From positions 248,001 through 312,000 of the forward strand of contig NZ_QRAI01000004.1 of the NCBI RefSeq assembly GCF_014336955.1: DNA of 64,000 bases. The letters are read 5' to 3'. The first letter of the stretch is position 1; each line of letters begins with the position of its first letter. Shown here in pieces: positions 1 to 8,629 of the stretch. This DNA is from Saccharophagus sp. K07 (GTDB taxonomy: Bacteria > Pseudomonadota > Gammaproteobacteria > Pseudomonadales > Cellvibrionaceae). The notes under the pieces are model-generated. The model had not been told where the DNA came from and searched no databases. It saw nothing but the letters and a program-made list of their open reading frames with translations. The position numbers and the translations under genes are program-made.

Positions 1-1439
1 TTACCGCCAGCGGCATGTTGGAAGAGGAAGCCGCAATAGAATTTATGATTACCCTTGCGCAACCCGCACAGGAGGTAGTGACATTTAGTTATTTTACCGA
101 GGACGGCACGGCGACGGCGGGAGAGGATTATCTCAGTGTCAGCGGTATTGTGAGTTTTCAACCTGGCCAAGTTCAGAAAACGATTGGCATCCAGGTATTG
201 CAAGATAATAAAGAAGAAAATACCGAGTACTTTTATCTTCATTTAAATGGCGAAATCGCTGGCAAAAAAATCGATGTGAAACGAGTCGGCCTAATTGTTG
301 ATCCGCACTCAACGCGCAACTTTTTGTCCAGCATTCCGTACGAAAAGGATATTTCTCCCCGTATTGCAGAATCCCTTCCTGCTCTCGATGGTTTACCGAG
401 ACTGCTTTTGCAGACGGAAAATGGTGCTGATGTTCGCCTGTTGGTAGAAGATCCCTGTGGGAATATGGTGATGGCGGAGGGTGGGCAACCTACCTGCCAG
501 GGATTTCGCCCAAATACGCAAAAAGGCCTGTTGCCAGAAAATGTGTTTTATTCTGCTTATCAGAATATTGCGTGGAATTCCGGTGCAGCTAAAGGTGACT
601 ACAAGGTTTTTCTGGAACACCTTGCCGGTGCCGCCGTGGAATATAAGTTGTTCGTATTCGGCGTGGAGAGCACCAAGGAATTTAGCGGCGTCATAGCCAA
701 TGGTGAGCGTATCGACATCATTCAGCTATGGCATGAGGGATCCATTCCGGCTGGCGGCAATCGGGTGATGGGCAATTTGGTCAATGCTACAAATGCCCAA
801 CCGATTGAACAGGCAAAAGTGCGATTTTTGCAGGATGGCAACGAAATTCTCGGTGCCTATCTCCAAGCGAATTTCGATATTTCGTTACCGGAGGGCGATT
901 ACCTTATGGAGGTTGAAGCGGAAGGTTATTTGCTTTGGTTGCGTGAAATTACCATCGAGCAGCACCAGCCGCTTAATTTGCAAATCAGCCTGTCACCTAC
1001 GCTGGTCAGCGGCAGTGAAACCGCACGCATTGTGCTGAGTTGGGGCGAACATCCCGGGGATCTGGATTCTCATTTGTTGGGCTTTGGCGAATCCATGCTG
1101 CATGTGTCCTATCGCGCTATGCGAGCCGATGGTGCGAGGTTGGATGTGGATGACACAGACGCCTTTGGACCAGAGACCATTACCATAGAATCCTGGAACC
1201 GCGCTCTGTATCGCTATTATGTGGTGGATTTTTCCAATCAGAATTATTCGACCAGTAGCGCGCTTGCCAATTCCAATGCCGTGGTGCAGCTCTATATTGG
1301 CAACGAACCTGTGCAGGCGTTTGAAGTTCCGCAAGAGCCCGGCGTTATCTGGCATGTATTCGATTATCGGCCTGCGACGAATGAGCTGACATTGGTCAAT
1401 AAAATGGTCGCCGATGAAACCGATCTGCTGCAGGAATAA
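1..1439 (+). CDS. Calx-beta domain surface protein, 3' part
   Basis: The reading frame is already open at base 3, so the window cuts off the 5' end; the ATG at 15 lies inside the first domain and is not the true start. The visible N-terminus is most of a Calx-beta domain, with the typical DGTATAGEDY stretch around residues 30-40. A carboxypeptidase-regulatory-like beta domain follows at about 250-320 (QAKVRFLQDG, EGDYLMEVEAEGY). The C-terminal region at about 340-450 contains SWGEHPGDLDSHL, seen in secreted bacterial proteins near such domains. No C-terminal anchor is visible. A large extracellular or surface protein is inferred; the substrate or partner is unknown. Confidence 0.75.
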   Translation, partial: TASGMLEEEAAIEFMITLAQPAQEVVTFSYFTEDGTATAGEDYLSVSGIVSFQPGQVQKTIGIQVLQDNKEENTEYFYLHLNGEIAGKKIDVKRVGLIVDPHSTRNFLSSIPYEKDISPRIAESLPALDGLPRLLLQTENGADVRLLVEDPCGNMVMAEGGQPTCQGFRPNTQKGLLPENVFYSAYQNIAWNSGAAKGDYKVFLEHLAGAAVEYKLFVFGVESTKEFSGVIANGERIDIIQLWHEGSIPAGGNRVMGNLVNATNAQPIEQAKVRFLQDGNEILGAYLQANFDISLPEGDYLMEVEAEGYLLWLREITIEQHQPLNLQISLSPTLVSGSETARIVLSWGEHPGDLDSHLLGFGESMLHVSYRAMRADGARLDVDDTDAFGPETITIESWNRALYRYYVVDFSNQNYSTSSALANSNAVVQLYIGNEPVQAFEVPQEPGVIWHVFDYRPATNELTLVNKMVADETDLLQE

Positions 1440-1536
1440 GGATTACTTTTCTGCTGGATGTGTGGTGAATTCGACGGTTTTGGCCGTTGGTTCTGGTTAA
1501 TCTGGCCTTTTGGCGTTAATCAGCCGAGGCCTATCT

Positions 1537-2040
1537 ATGAAAGCACGACCGGAATACGTATGGGAAAAGTTCTTTCAGGAACCGCGGGAACTTATCTGGC
1601 GGATGTGGACAGATGCTGCGCTTTTTTCCGCTTGGTACGGCCCCAACGTCGAAACCGTGGTTCATGAAATGCGCGCGGAAAAAGGTGGTGTTGCGCACAT
1701 CGAAATGAAATGGGGCGATAGCGCCAGTCAGTATCAAAAATTCGAATACCTCGAGGTACAACCGCAGCAAAAATTAATTTGGCTGCAATCTGCGACCGAT
1801 AGTGAGTGGAATAGCCTCTACACTTCCAATTGGCCAAAAATCTTACTGGCGACTTTGGATTTCCATAAAGAGGCAGGAAAAGATTGTCTGCATTTCACTT
1901 GGTCGCCTTATGGAGATGCAAGCGATATGGAAATCGATAATTTTAAAAAGGCCCGCCTGGATATGGACGCAGGTTGGAAAGCTGCGTTGGCGTTATTTGA
2001 TGAGGTGCTGAAAAATTCGTTGACAGTTGTGGAACTGTAA
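1537..2040 (+). CDS. AHSA1/SRPBCC family protein
   Basis: A 167-residue cytoplasmic protein of the activator-of-Hsp90-ATPase-like (AHSA1) branch of the SRPBCC fold. The N-terminus has the usual layout in which a helix (PRELIWRMWTDAALFSAWYGP) leads into a curved beta sheet, and it ends in a long helix with the common GWKAALALFDE pattern. The ATG at 1537 is chosen over the TTG at 1510 because GAGG lies at 1526-1529, seven bases upstream. Members bind hydrophobic ligands or act as co-chaperones; the ligand cannot be told here. It stands alone, convergent with the next gene. Confidence 0.75.
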   Translation: MKARPEYVWEKFFQEPRELIWRMWTDAALFSAWYGPNVETVVHEMRAEKGGVAHIEMKWGDSASQYQKFEYLEVQPQQKLIWLQSATDSEWNSLYTSNWPKILLATLDFHKEAGKDCLHFTWSPYGDASDMEIDNFKKARLDMDAGWKAALALFDEVLKNSLTVVEL

Positions 2041-2049
2041 GCGGCGGAT

Positions 2050-2086
2050 GACCACACTCCCAATAGTACTGCTGCGAAGTGTGGTC
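2050..2086. terminator. possible hairpin between convergent genes
   Basis: GACCACACT at 2050-2058 pairs perfectly with AGTGTGGTC at 2078-2086 across a 19-base loop, between two convergent genes. There is no clear T tract, so termination is only suggested by position. Confidence 0.3.
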
Positions 2087-2097
2087 GGAGTGATAAT

Positions 2098-2460
2098 TTA
2101 TTTCACGCCCAATATTTCGTGATAATCCTTGCGAACCTTGCCCATTTGAGCCAGAAGGGATTTGGCCTCTTCCAGATTGCCAGCCGCTACGGCTTGTTCC
2201 AGCAGCGAGATTAATTTCGTTAATTTTTGCATGCCTTCATCAAAGGACACTTGGTCTTCCGCTTTTACCTTTTGTACTTTCGCAATTTCCACTGCTTTAA
2301 CAAAGGTCATCAGTTGGGCTTGGATAGTGGCTAAATCATTGGCTTCGCGCATGGTCTTGAAGGGTTCCTTCATATCTTCCATCGCATCGTGCAATTCGTT
2401 GGAGCGCGAACAGCCGGTGAGCGCGACGAGTAAGGCCAGGCACGGCAAAAAACGTTTCAT
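2098..2460 (-). CDS. cytochrome b562-like lipoprotein
   Basis: A 120-residue protein with a lipoprotein signal (LTGC, Cys17) followed by an all-helical domain of about 100 residues that resembles the four-helix periplasmic cytochrome b562 family. The two axial haem ligands of that family appear conserved in position: Met27 (HDAM near the mature start) and His114 (RKDYHEIL near the end). Soluble cytochrome b562 is normally a free periplasmic protein, so a lipid-anchored form is unusual. It may carry electrons at a membrane, but no partner lies next to it. Haem binding is inferred from these two residues only. Confidence 0.7.
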   Translation of the reverse strand: MKRFLPCLALLVALTGCSRSNELHDAMEDMKEPFKTMREANDLATIQAQLMTFVKAVEIAKVQKVKAEDQVSFDEGMQKLTKLISLLEQAVAAGNLEEAKSLLAQMGKVRKDYHEILGVK

Positions 2461-2678
2461 GGTATCTCCTAAAAATTACTAATGTCTCGCCGCCGAATGT
2501 AGGCGGGCAGCGTCAATTGACGCAGACCCGGCAAGCTAACTGTCCCGCCCATAAGCGTCAAGCACACTTTATCGCTTTTGAAGAATAGGTCGCCGGCGTC
2601 TATCTTTGATTGATCTATATCATGAAGTTTTTATTCCCAGATGCATTGCTTCCGGTTACATCATAGAAGGAGAGGACC

Positions 2679-4313
2679 TTGATCCAGCGCTGGCTCGGTC
2701 TTCTGTGCCAACTGCTGCCTGGTGTGTCAGGCGCAGTGGTGACTCGCAGGGACGGCAGTTTATGGGCCTCCTGGCCGGAAGGATTGGAGCCGGAGCCTCT
2801 GCGCGCCTTTTGCGCTCAGGTGGAAGACGTCAATTCAGAAGCCGGTAACGATGGGCTGACGCGCTTGGCTATGCCCTTGTACAGCGGCAAATTGCATGTG
2901 GGGGCGGTCGCTGTGGAACTGCCGCTCCGGGCGGACCAGCGCAGTACCACGGAGCTGCTGTTGCGTTGGTCCCAGGCATGGCTGGAATTGCTGAGCGAAA
3001 ACCTGCGGGAATCACAGCGCGGCCTGGAAAAAGTGTTGCGCGTGGTAGAGCAGGGCAGTCGCTTTGCCAGCGTCAGCGAAAATGCCACTGCGCTTGCCAC
3101 AGCACTGGCGGAAGAGATGCATGTGGCGCGGGTTCTGGTTGCCTTGCATTGGCGCGGCAAGGTGCGCGTGGCAGGCGTATCCGGTACGCCGACCTTTGAT
3201 CACCGCAGTGACATGTTTGCCTTGCTGGAAAAGGATTTAAATTCCGCACACGAAATTCCCTCCGATAGCGAATACCGCCGCTGGCTGGCAACGCGCAATC
3301 CACCGCTGGATGCCATATCACTGCCGTTGGCAGACGGCTGTATGGTTTTGCTGTTCCCGCCGGAGCAACCGCCGAGCAACGCGATAAAAGCGCAATGCCG
3401 GCAAATTTCCCGTTTAATTGGTCCTTTATTGCAGAGTCAAAACGAGGCGCGCCAGGGATTTTTCTGGCGCTGGCAGACGCGGTTTAAAAAATGGTGCAAT
3501 GAGGCAAGTGCGCGCAAAAAAACTCTGGCTTTCAGTGCAGGAGCTCTGCTGTTGCTGGCCTTTTTATGTTTTCCCGGCACTCATCGCGTCACCGCCAATG
3601 CAGCACTGGAAGGCAAAATTCAACGCGCTGTAGTGGTGCCGGAAGACGGTTATTTGCAGGAAGCCGCTATCAAAGCAGGAGAAGTGATTCAAGCAGGCCA
3701 AGTATTGGCGCAGCTGGACAATAAAAGCATTCAGTTGGAAATTCAGCGCTGGCAAGCGGAAAAGCAGGAATACGAGCGCCAGTACAATCGCGAGTTAACC
3801 GCATTGAATCCGGTGGAAATGCGCATTGCCAAAGCCAAAATTGCCCAAGCGGAAGCGCAATTGAATTTATATCGCGAACGTTTGCAGCGCGTGCGCATTA
3901 CTTCGCCTATCGACGGTGTGATAATTAAAGGCGATTTAAGTCGCGCTATAGGATCGCCAGTGCAACGCGGGCAGGTGTTATACGAAATTGCGCCGCTCGA
4001 TGCCTTTAAATTGGTGATTCAGGTTGCGCAAAAAAATATCCGTTATGTGCAGGAAGGGCAGAGCGGCCATGTGGTCCTGTCCGCACTGCCACACGACAGC
4101 ATTCCATTTTCCGTCACTTCCGTCGCATCGGTTTACAGCGAGCGCGATAAAGATATCGTCTATCGCGTGGAAGCGGAAATCACCGGGCAATTTCCCAGCT
4201 TGCGCCCCGGCATGAGCGGCTACGCCAAAATCGAAACCGGTAAAAAACCTTATGCGTGGTTGGTGGTACATCCACTTTGGGATTGGCTGGTATTGAAACT
4301 CTGGCGGTTTTGA
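2679..4313 (+). CDS. GAF-HlyD membrane fusion protein
   Basis: A 544-residue protein whose N-terminal half is cytoplasmic and GAF-like (roughly 1-255). A single transmembrane helix follows at 281-300, then a periplasmic HlyD-type adaptor: a lipoyl half-motif (VPEDGYLQEAAIKAGEVIQAGQVLAQLD), a coiled-coil hairpin about 350-400, the second lipoyl half and a beta-barrel. The start is TTG at 2679 with AAGGAG at 2667-2672, six bases upstream. It is the first of three adaptor-bearing genes and its stop lies just before the start of the next. The GAF half suggests that export is gated by a cytoplasmic signal. No ABC transporter or outer membrane channel is beside it, so the cargo and energy source are unknown. 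Confidence 0.8.
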   Translation: MIQRWLGLLCQLLPGVSGAVVTRRDGSLWASWPEGLEPEPLRAFCAQVEDVNSEAGNDGLTRLAMPLYSGKLHVGAVAVELPLRADQRSTTELLLRWSQAWLELLSENLRESQRGLEKVLRVVEQGSRFASVSENATALATALAEEMHVARVLVALHWRGKVRVAGVSGTPTFDHRSDMFALLEKDLNSAHEIPSDSEYRRWLATRNPPLDAISLPLADGCMVLLFPPEQPPSNAIKAQCRQISRLIGPLLQSQNEARQGFFWRWQTRFKKWCNEASARKKTLAFSAGALLLLAFLCFPGTHRVTANAALEGKIQRAVVVPEDGYLQEAAIKAGEVIQAGQVLAQLDNKSIQLEIQRWQAEKQEYERQYNRELTALNPVEMRIAKAKIAQAEAQLNLYRERLQRVRITSPIDGVIIKGDLSRAIGSPVQRGQVLYEIAPLDAFKLVIQVAQKNIRYVQEGQSGHVVLSALPHDSIPFSVTSVASVYSERDKDIVYRVEAEITGQFPSLRPGMSGYAKIETGKKPYAWLVVHPLWDWLVLKLWRF

Positions 4314-4324
4314 TCGTGCTGCAT

Positions 4325-6472
4325 ATGCAACTCTCCACTGCGCGCGACGACGAACTTTGGCTGGCATTGCAAAATACCCGTCTGCGGCTGGCCAGTCAGG
4401 TGGAATTCAGTGAACAAATCCAGCGCGGCCAAGCATGGGTGGTGATTCACGATCCGGTGCGCAATCTGTTTTATAAAACCACGCCGGAAGTGCAGAAACT
4501 ACTGATCAGTCTGGATGGCGAGCGCACGCTCGCGCAAATATTGGCGCAGCAACCGGAGCTGGCACAGCTGATGCGCGAACGCTCACCGGCGATGCGCACT
4601 ATTGCCCAATTGCTCGAAGCCGGTTTATTGCAAGGCGATTTCAATTACGACTACGGCGAGGATATCGCCAAGCACAGGGAAAAAAAGCGCGCCCTCGGGC
4701 GTATGCGCTGGCAGCGGCCCTGGATGCTGAAATTGCCTTTGTTTAATCCGGACACACAATTGACCTGGCTGTATCAGAAGACGCGCTTTATCTGGTCGCG
4801 CGCGGGTTTTGTGGTTTGGGGCATTACGGTTCTTATAGCGGCAATATTGCTGGTGGATTATTTTCCGCATCTACAGCAATTCTGGTCCGCGCGGTTTTTG
4901 GACCCGCTGAATCTCGCCTTATTGATTGTGGTTTATCCCTGCCTGAAAGCCCTGCATGAACTGGCGCATGGCCTTACCACCAAAAAATGGGGTGGGCAGG
5001 TTTACGAAGTTGGGGTGATGTTGCTGGTATTTATGCCGGTTCCCTACGTAGATGCGTCAGCCAGTACACGTTTTTCAGACAAAAAACAGCGCATGCTGGT
5101 CGCCGCCAGCGGTGTGATGACGGAATTATTTTGTGCCGCTGTGGCATTTTTTGTCTGGCTTGGCAGCGACACCCTATGGGTGCGCGATATCTGCATGAAC
5201 ATCATGATCATAGGCGCCGTATCGTCGCTGCTATTTAATGGCAATCCGCTGCTGCGTTTTGACGGTTATTACGTGTTGAGCGACTGGCTGGAAATTCCCA
5301 ATCTCGGCACCCGCGCCAGCGTCTATCTCAAAACTCTTTGGCAAAAAAAACTGCTCGGTGTCGAAGTCGACAGTTTTCCCCTCGCGGCAGGCGAAAAAAA
5401 ATGGTTGCTGACTTACGGTGTGTTGTCCGGCGTTTATCGCTTGGTATTGGGCATTGGTATCGCGATCTATATTGCCGGCCATTATTTTTTCGTCGGTGTT
5501 TTGCTGGGCATCTGGTCGTTGTTGTTGCAATTGATTCTGCCGCTCAAAAAAGGCTTAACCGCCACTTTTTCAATTGCCAAACAGCAACGCAAATTGCCGC
5601 GCTTCTGGCTGGGGCACGCACTGCTCGGTTTAGTCGTTTATCTGCTGCTGTTTGTCGTCCCTGTGCGCCATGCGACGGATGCCCAGGGGATTATTTCGGT
5701 CGCGGGTGACCATCAAATTAAAACCGCCGCAGACGGGTTTATTCAGGAAATTCTGGTGCGCAGTGGCGAAACTGTGGAGGCCGGTCAGCCCTTGTTGATT
5801 CTGGAGAATGCCTCCCTGCCTGCCCAACTCAAGGTGATTCAATCACGTATCGCCGAGCAGGAGGTGCTGCTCAGTCATTATTTGACCCGAGATCCCGCCC
5901 AGGCGGGCTTCTACCGCGATGAATTGCAACACCTGCGGCAGGAGGAGGCCGATCTGCGCGACAGCCTTGCCAATCTCACCGTGCGCAGTGCTGTGGCCGG
6001 ACAGGTGGAGATTGCGGAGGAGGGCAATCTGCCCGGCCGTTATCTCAATAAAGGCGATAGGGTCGGCCATGTGCTGGCGCGGGGCGGCTATAGCTTGACG
6101 GCGGTGGTGCCGGAGCGATTGGGCGACCGACTGTCGCGCGAGGTGCAGGAAATCCAGGTGCGCTCCCATAGCGACCCCCACACAGTGCTGCCTGGCCGAG
6201 ACATGCGCCCGGTGCCGCAAGCGGGCACCCAGCTGCCCGATCCGCGTTTTGGTTCTCTCTACGGTGGCTCGATCAGTGTCGACACCTCGGATACTTCCGG
6301 CACACGCGCCCTGGAGCCGTTATTTCAAGTTGAGGTGCAACTCGATCTGAGCGCGAGCGACGCACCTCTGCCCGGGCGGGCCAACGTTCTATTTATCCAC
6401 CGCAATGAACCCCTCGGAATACGCCTGTGGCGGGAGCTGCGGCTGTTGTTGCTCGATCGCTTCCAGTGGTAG
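4325..6472 (+). CDS. PqqD-like / M50 site-2 protease / HlyD fusion
   Basis: A 715-residue fusion. Residues about 20-110 resemble a PqqD-like peptide-binding domain (VVIHDPVRNLFYKTTPEV, LISLDGERTLAQIL). A polytopic M50 metalloprotease core follows, with the zinc motif HELAH (His211, Glu212, His215) and the downstream NGNPLLRFDGYY motif (Asp313). The C-terminal third is a HlyD-like lipoyl/coiled-coil adaptor (GDHQIKTAADGFIQEILV). The ATG at 4325 fits the family N-terminus; GTG 4256, TTG 4310 and GTG 4316 are upstream in-frame alternatives. It is likely translationally coupled to the preceding GAF-HlyD gene. Similar proteins can lie near large repetitive surface proteins, suggesting export or maturation of a peptide or protein. 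Cleavage activity is inferred from the motif. Confidence 0.85.
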   Translation: MQLSTARDDELWLALQNTRLRLASQVEFSEQIQRGQAWVVIHDPVRNLFYKTTPEVQKLLISLDGERTLAQILAQQPELAQLMRERSPAMRTIAQLLEAGLLQGDFNYDYGEDIAKHREKKRALGRMRWQRPWMLKLPLFNPDTQLTWLYQKTRFIWSRAGFVVWGITVLIAAILLVDYFPHLQQFWSARFLDPLNLALLIVVYPCLKALHELAHGLTTKKWGGQVYEVGVMLLVFMPVPYVDASASTRFSDKKQRMLVAASGVMTELFCAAVAFFVWLGSDTLWVRDICMNIMIIGAVSSLLFNGNPLLRFDGYYVLSDWLEIPNLGTRASVYLKTLWQKKLLGVEVDSFPLAAGEKKWLLTYGVLSGVYRLVLGIGIAIYIAGHYFFVGVLLGIWSLLLQLILPLKKGLTATFSIAKQQRKLPRFWLGHALLGLVVYLLLFVVPVRHATDAQGIISVAGDHQIKTAADGFIQEILVRSGETVEAGQPLLILENASLPAQLKVIQSRIAEQEVLLSHYLTRDPAQAGFYRDELQHLRQEEADLRDSLANLTVRSAVAGQVEIAEEGNLPGRYLNKGDRVGHVLARGGYSLTAVVPERLGDRLSREVQEIQVRSHSDPHTVLPGRDMRPVPQAGTQLPDPRFGSLYGGSISVDTSDTSGTRALEPLFQVEVQLDLSASDAPLPGRANVLFIHRNEPLGIRLWRELRLLLLDRFQW

Positions 6473-6577
6473 GTCGTCGGAACTAGGCCAGCCGATTTCT
6501 GGCAAAAAAGGCAGAAGCCGCTATTCTCATGAAAATAATGTTTAACCGGAACGCAGTCGACCGGAAATATCCCTTTT

Positions 6578-7387
6578 ATGATCACTCGTTGTATTTCATT
6601 TGCCTGCGCATTAGCAGTTGCTACTAGTGCCGCACCACTGGCGGCGCAAAACCTTCCGGCGGCCGACTGTGTTATTACGCCTCATAGAGTTACCGAACTC
6701 AGCAGTCCGGTTATGGGGCTGATCGAAGAAGTGCTGGTCGATAAAAGCGATAGGGTCTCGCGAGGACAAGTGGTCGCGCGCTTGGAATCCAGCGTCGAAA
6801 AAGCGGCGGTGGATCTCGCCCGTGTACGCGCCACTCTGGATTCGGAAATAGAAGAAGGCAAAATCAATCGCGAATTTGATAGTAAGCGCAAACAACGCAT
6901 GGATTCGTTATACAAGCAGAAAAATATTTCCGAAGACATGCTCGATGAATTTCTGCGCGAAGAAAAAATCGCCCAGGTGCGCCTGCGCCAGGCAGAGGAT
7001 CTGAAAAAAGTCCGTCAATACGAACTCGTCGGCATGGAAGCGCGTTTAGCGCAAAAAATTATTCGCGCTCCTTTTGATGGTTATGTGTTGGAGCGAATGA
7101 AAAATCCGGGTGAGTTCGTCGAAGAACAAGCCATATTGCGCATCGCCCAACTTGATCCTCTCAATGTTGAAGCGATTTTCCCCATCGAATTATTCGGCCA
7201 GATCAAAATCGGCATGACCGCCAAAATCGTTATGGAAGCCTTTCCCTCGAAAATGCAAACCGCCAAAGTTGTGCTGATCGACACCGTCGGCAATGCCGCC
7301 AGCGGCACCTTCGGCGTTCGCCTGGAAATGCCCAACCCGGATAATGCAATTCCGGCGGGGTTGAAATGTCAGGCGCAGATTCAGTAA
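6578..7387 (+). CDS. periplasmic adaptor subunit, HlyD/RND type
   Basis: A 269-residue protein with a Sec signal peptide (cleavage after about residue 23, PLAAQ) and a membrane-fusion-protein layout. It has a lipoyl half (SSPVMGLIEEVLVDKSDRVS), a coiled-coil hairpin at about 75-155, a second lipoyl half (IRAPFDGYVLERMKNPGEFV) and a short beta-barrel. It is smaller than most RND adaptors and has no pump gene next to it. It follows the PqqD/M50/HlyD gene by about 105 bases in the same direction and probably works with the two upstream adaptors. Which transporter it serves is not visible in the window. Confidence 0.8.
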   Translation: MITRCISFACALAVATSAAPLAAQNLPAADCVITPHRVTELSSPVMGLIEEVLVDKSDRVSRGQVVARLESSVEKAAVDLARVRATLDSEIEEGKINREFDSKRKQRMDSLYKQKNISEDMLDEFLREEKIAQVRLRQAEDLKKVRQYELVGMEARLAQKIIRAPFDGYVLERMKNPGEFVEEQAILRIAQLDPLNVEAIFPIELFGQIKIGMTAKIVMEAFPSKMQTAKVVLIDTVGNAASGTFGVRLEMPNPDNAIPAGLKCQAQIQ

Positions 7388-7416
7388 ACCATTTATAGCG
7401 CGGATAAACCTGATGA

Positions 7417-7447
7417 CTTTCAGGGATCATCACCTGACCCCTGAAAG
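7417..7447. terminator. hairpin between convergent genes
   Basis: CTTTCAGGG at 7417-7425 pairs with CCCTGAAAG at 7439-7447 around a 13-base loop, between the adaptor gene and the convergent lipoprotein gene. No T tract follows on either strand. Confidence 0.4.
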
Positions 7448-7457
7448 AGGGATTATG

Positions 7458-7736
7458 TTATTCCTCTACCTCAACACCTGCTGGATTCCAGTGGGTGTCC
7501 ATACATTCCGAAAAATTCGGCCCCGGAACATCCGGGATGCTATATCGGACAACCTCGTTTTCATCCTTCCTCAAATACGAGTGCTTTTGATTGTAAGGAG
7601 AGCGGGTCAACTCCTCGCAATATCGGGTTACGTATTCTAATGAGCCGGGTTTAGGTCGGGGGGGACGTTCATGGTTTGCACAACTTGCGAGCGTTAATGA
7701 ACCAGTTAGAAGCAAAGCCAAATAGGATATTTTCAT
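7458..7736 (-). CDS. small hypothetical lipoprotein
   Basis: A 92-residue protein with a clear lipoprotein signal: basic start, hydrophobic core and lipobox LASC (Cys19). The mature part is a short hydrophilic domain with two further cysteines (YCEEL and SECMD), which could form a disulphide in the periplasm. I do not recognise the family. It is transcribed alone, convergent with the adaptor gene. Confidence 0.6.
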   Translation of the reverse strand: MKISYLALLLTGSLTLASCANHERPPRPKPGSLEYVTRYCEELTRSPYNQKHSYLRKDENEVVRYSIPDVPGPNFSECMDTHWNPAGVEVEE

Positions 7737-8159
7737 ATATCTCTTTCAAATGTAGGTTTTATGTTTGAATTCAACCGCTTTTTCCTTCAGGTTTGAATTC
7801 TTGTCAAGCGTACCACCGCAGGATAGCGGTAGGCATCACATCTAGACCGCAGGCTGGGCTAGGGGTTCTGGCTGCCGGCTCCAGCGTGTCATCTAGCGAG
7901 AGTGTTCGGCGAAACCTTTGAAAAACCCCAAGTGACTGCTGAAAGCGCCACACTTATCTGCTGATAAATCAATAGTCCGTTGATTTACGCTCACGACGGT
8001 TTTTCGTGAATTCCATATTTTTTCCTAAGGCATCCTTCAGAGCGAGCACCTTTAGCCTGTTCACCGATACTGTTTGATTCGATTCGTCACTTGGAATAGG
8101 GCTTGCTATAACGCTCGCTCATCGAGATTTTCTGTGCACAGACCTCCGGGTGAATAATC
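7737..8159. other. 423-base intergenic region
   Basis: No convincing gene. It holds a direct repeat of GTTTGAATTC (7763-7772 and 7791-7800). It also holds an AT-rich perfect 8-bp inverted repeat, TAAATCAA at 7965-7972 and TTGATTTA at 7980-7987, upstream of the exported-enzyme cluster. These could be regulatory but nothing identifies a protein that binds them. Confidence 0.4.
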
Positions 8160-8612
8160 ATGAAAAAACTTTTCCTTACCGTGGCATGGGCCACTCTTTG
8201 GGTGTCGGGTTCGGCTTTTGCACAACCGACCAGTGAGGCCAAGCCGCAATACAAAACCCCAGAGCTTACTCCCGCCCAAATAGATGATTGGCTGGCAAAG
8301 CCAGATAAGGTTTTGGTCATTGATATACGCCGTCCTGACGAACTGATCAAGTTCGGTAGCTTCCCGGTATTTTTGAGCATTCAATACAGCGACCTGGAAA
8401 AATACGCCGCTTTTATTCCTAAAGATCGCAGCATCATCACAGTATCCAACCACGCTGGTCGCGCCTTCAGAGCGGGTGATTTGTTGAGCGAAAAAGGATT
8501 CAAAGTCGTTGGCGCTGCCGGTTCGGAAAATTACGAACAACAAGGTGGTAAAGCGGTCAGCAAAATCCAGCCGCGCGAGCGTAATCCCGTAACAGCGGCA
8601 GCTGCTCAATAA
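8160..8612 (+). CDS. exported rhodanese-like protein lacking the catalytic Cys
   Basis: A 150-residue protein with a Sec signal peptide (cleaved after SAFA, about residue 21) and one rhodanese domain (VLVIDIRRPDE, LLSEKGFKVVGAAG). In active sulfurtransferases the loop is C-x-x-G-x-R; here the segment is SNHAGRA, with Asn in the Cys position, so persulfide transfer by the usual route is not expected. It starts a run of exported proteins on the same strand, 17 bases before the sulfotransferase gene. A binding or phosphatase-like role is possible but unproven. Confidence 0.7.
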   Translation: MKKLFLTVAWATLWVSGSAFAQPTSEAKPQYKTPELTPAQIDDWLAKPDKVLVIDIRRPDELIKFGSFPVFLSIQYSDLEKYAAFIPKDRSIITVSNHAGRAFRAGDLLSEKGFKVVGAAGSENYEQQGGKAVSKIQPRERNPVTAAAAQ

Positions 8613-8629
8613 CAATTAGGAGATTTTCA

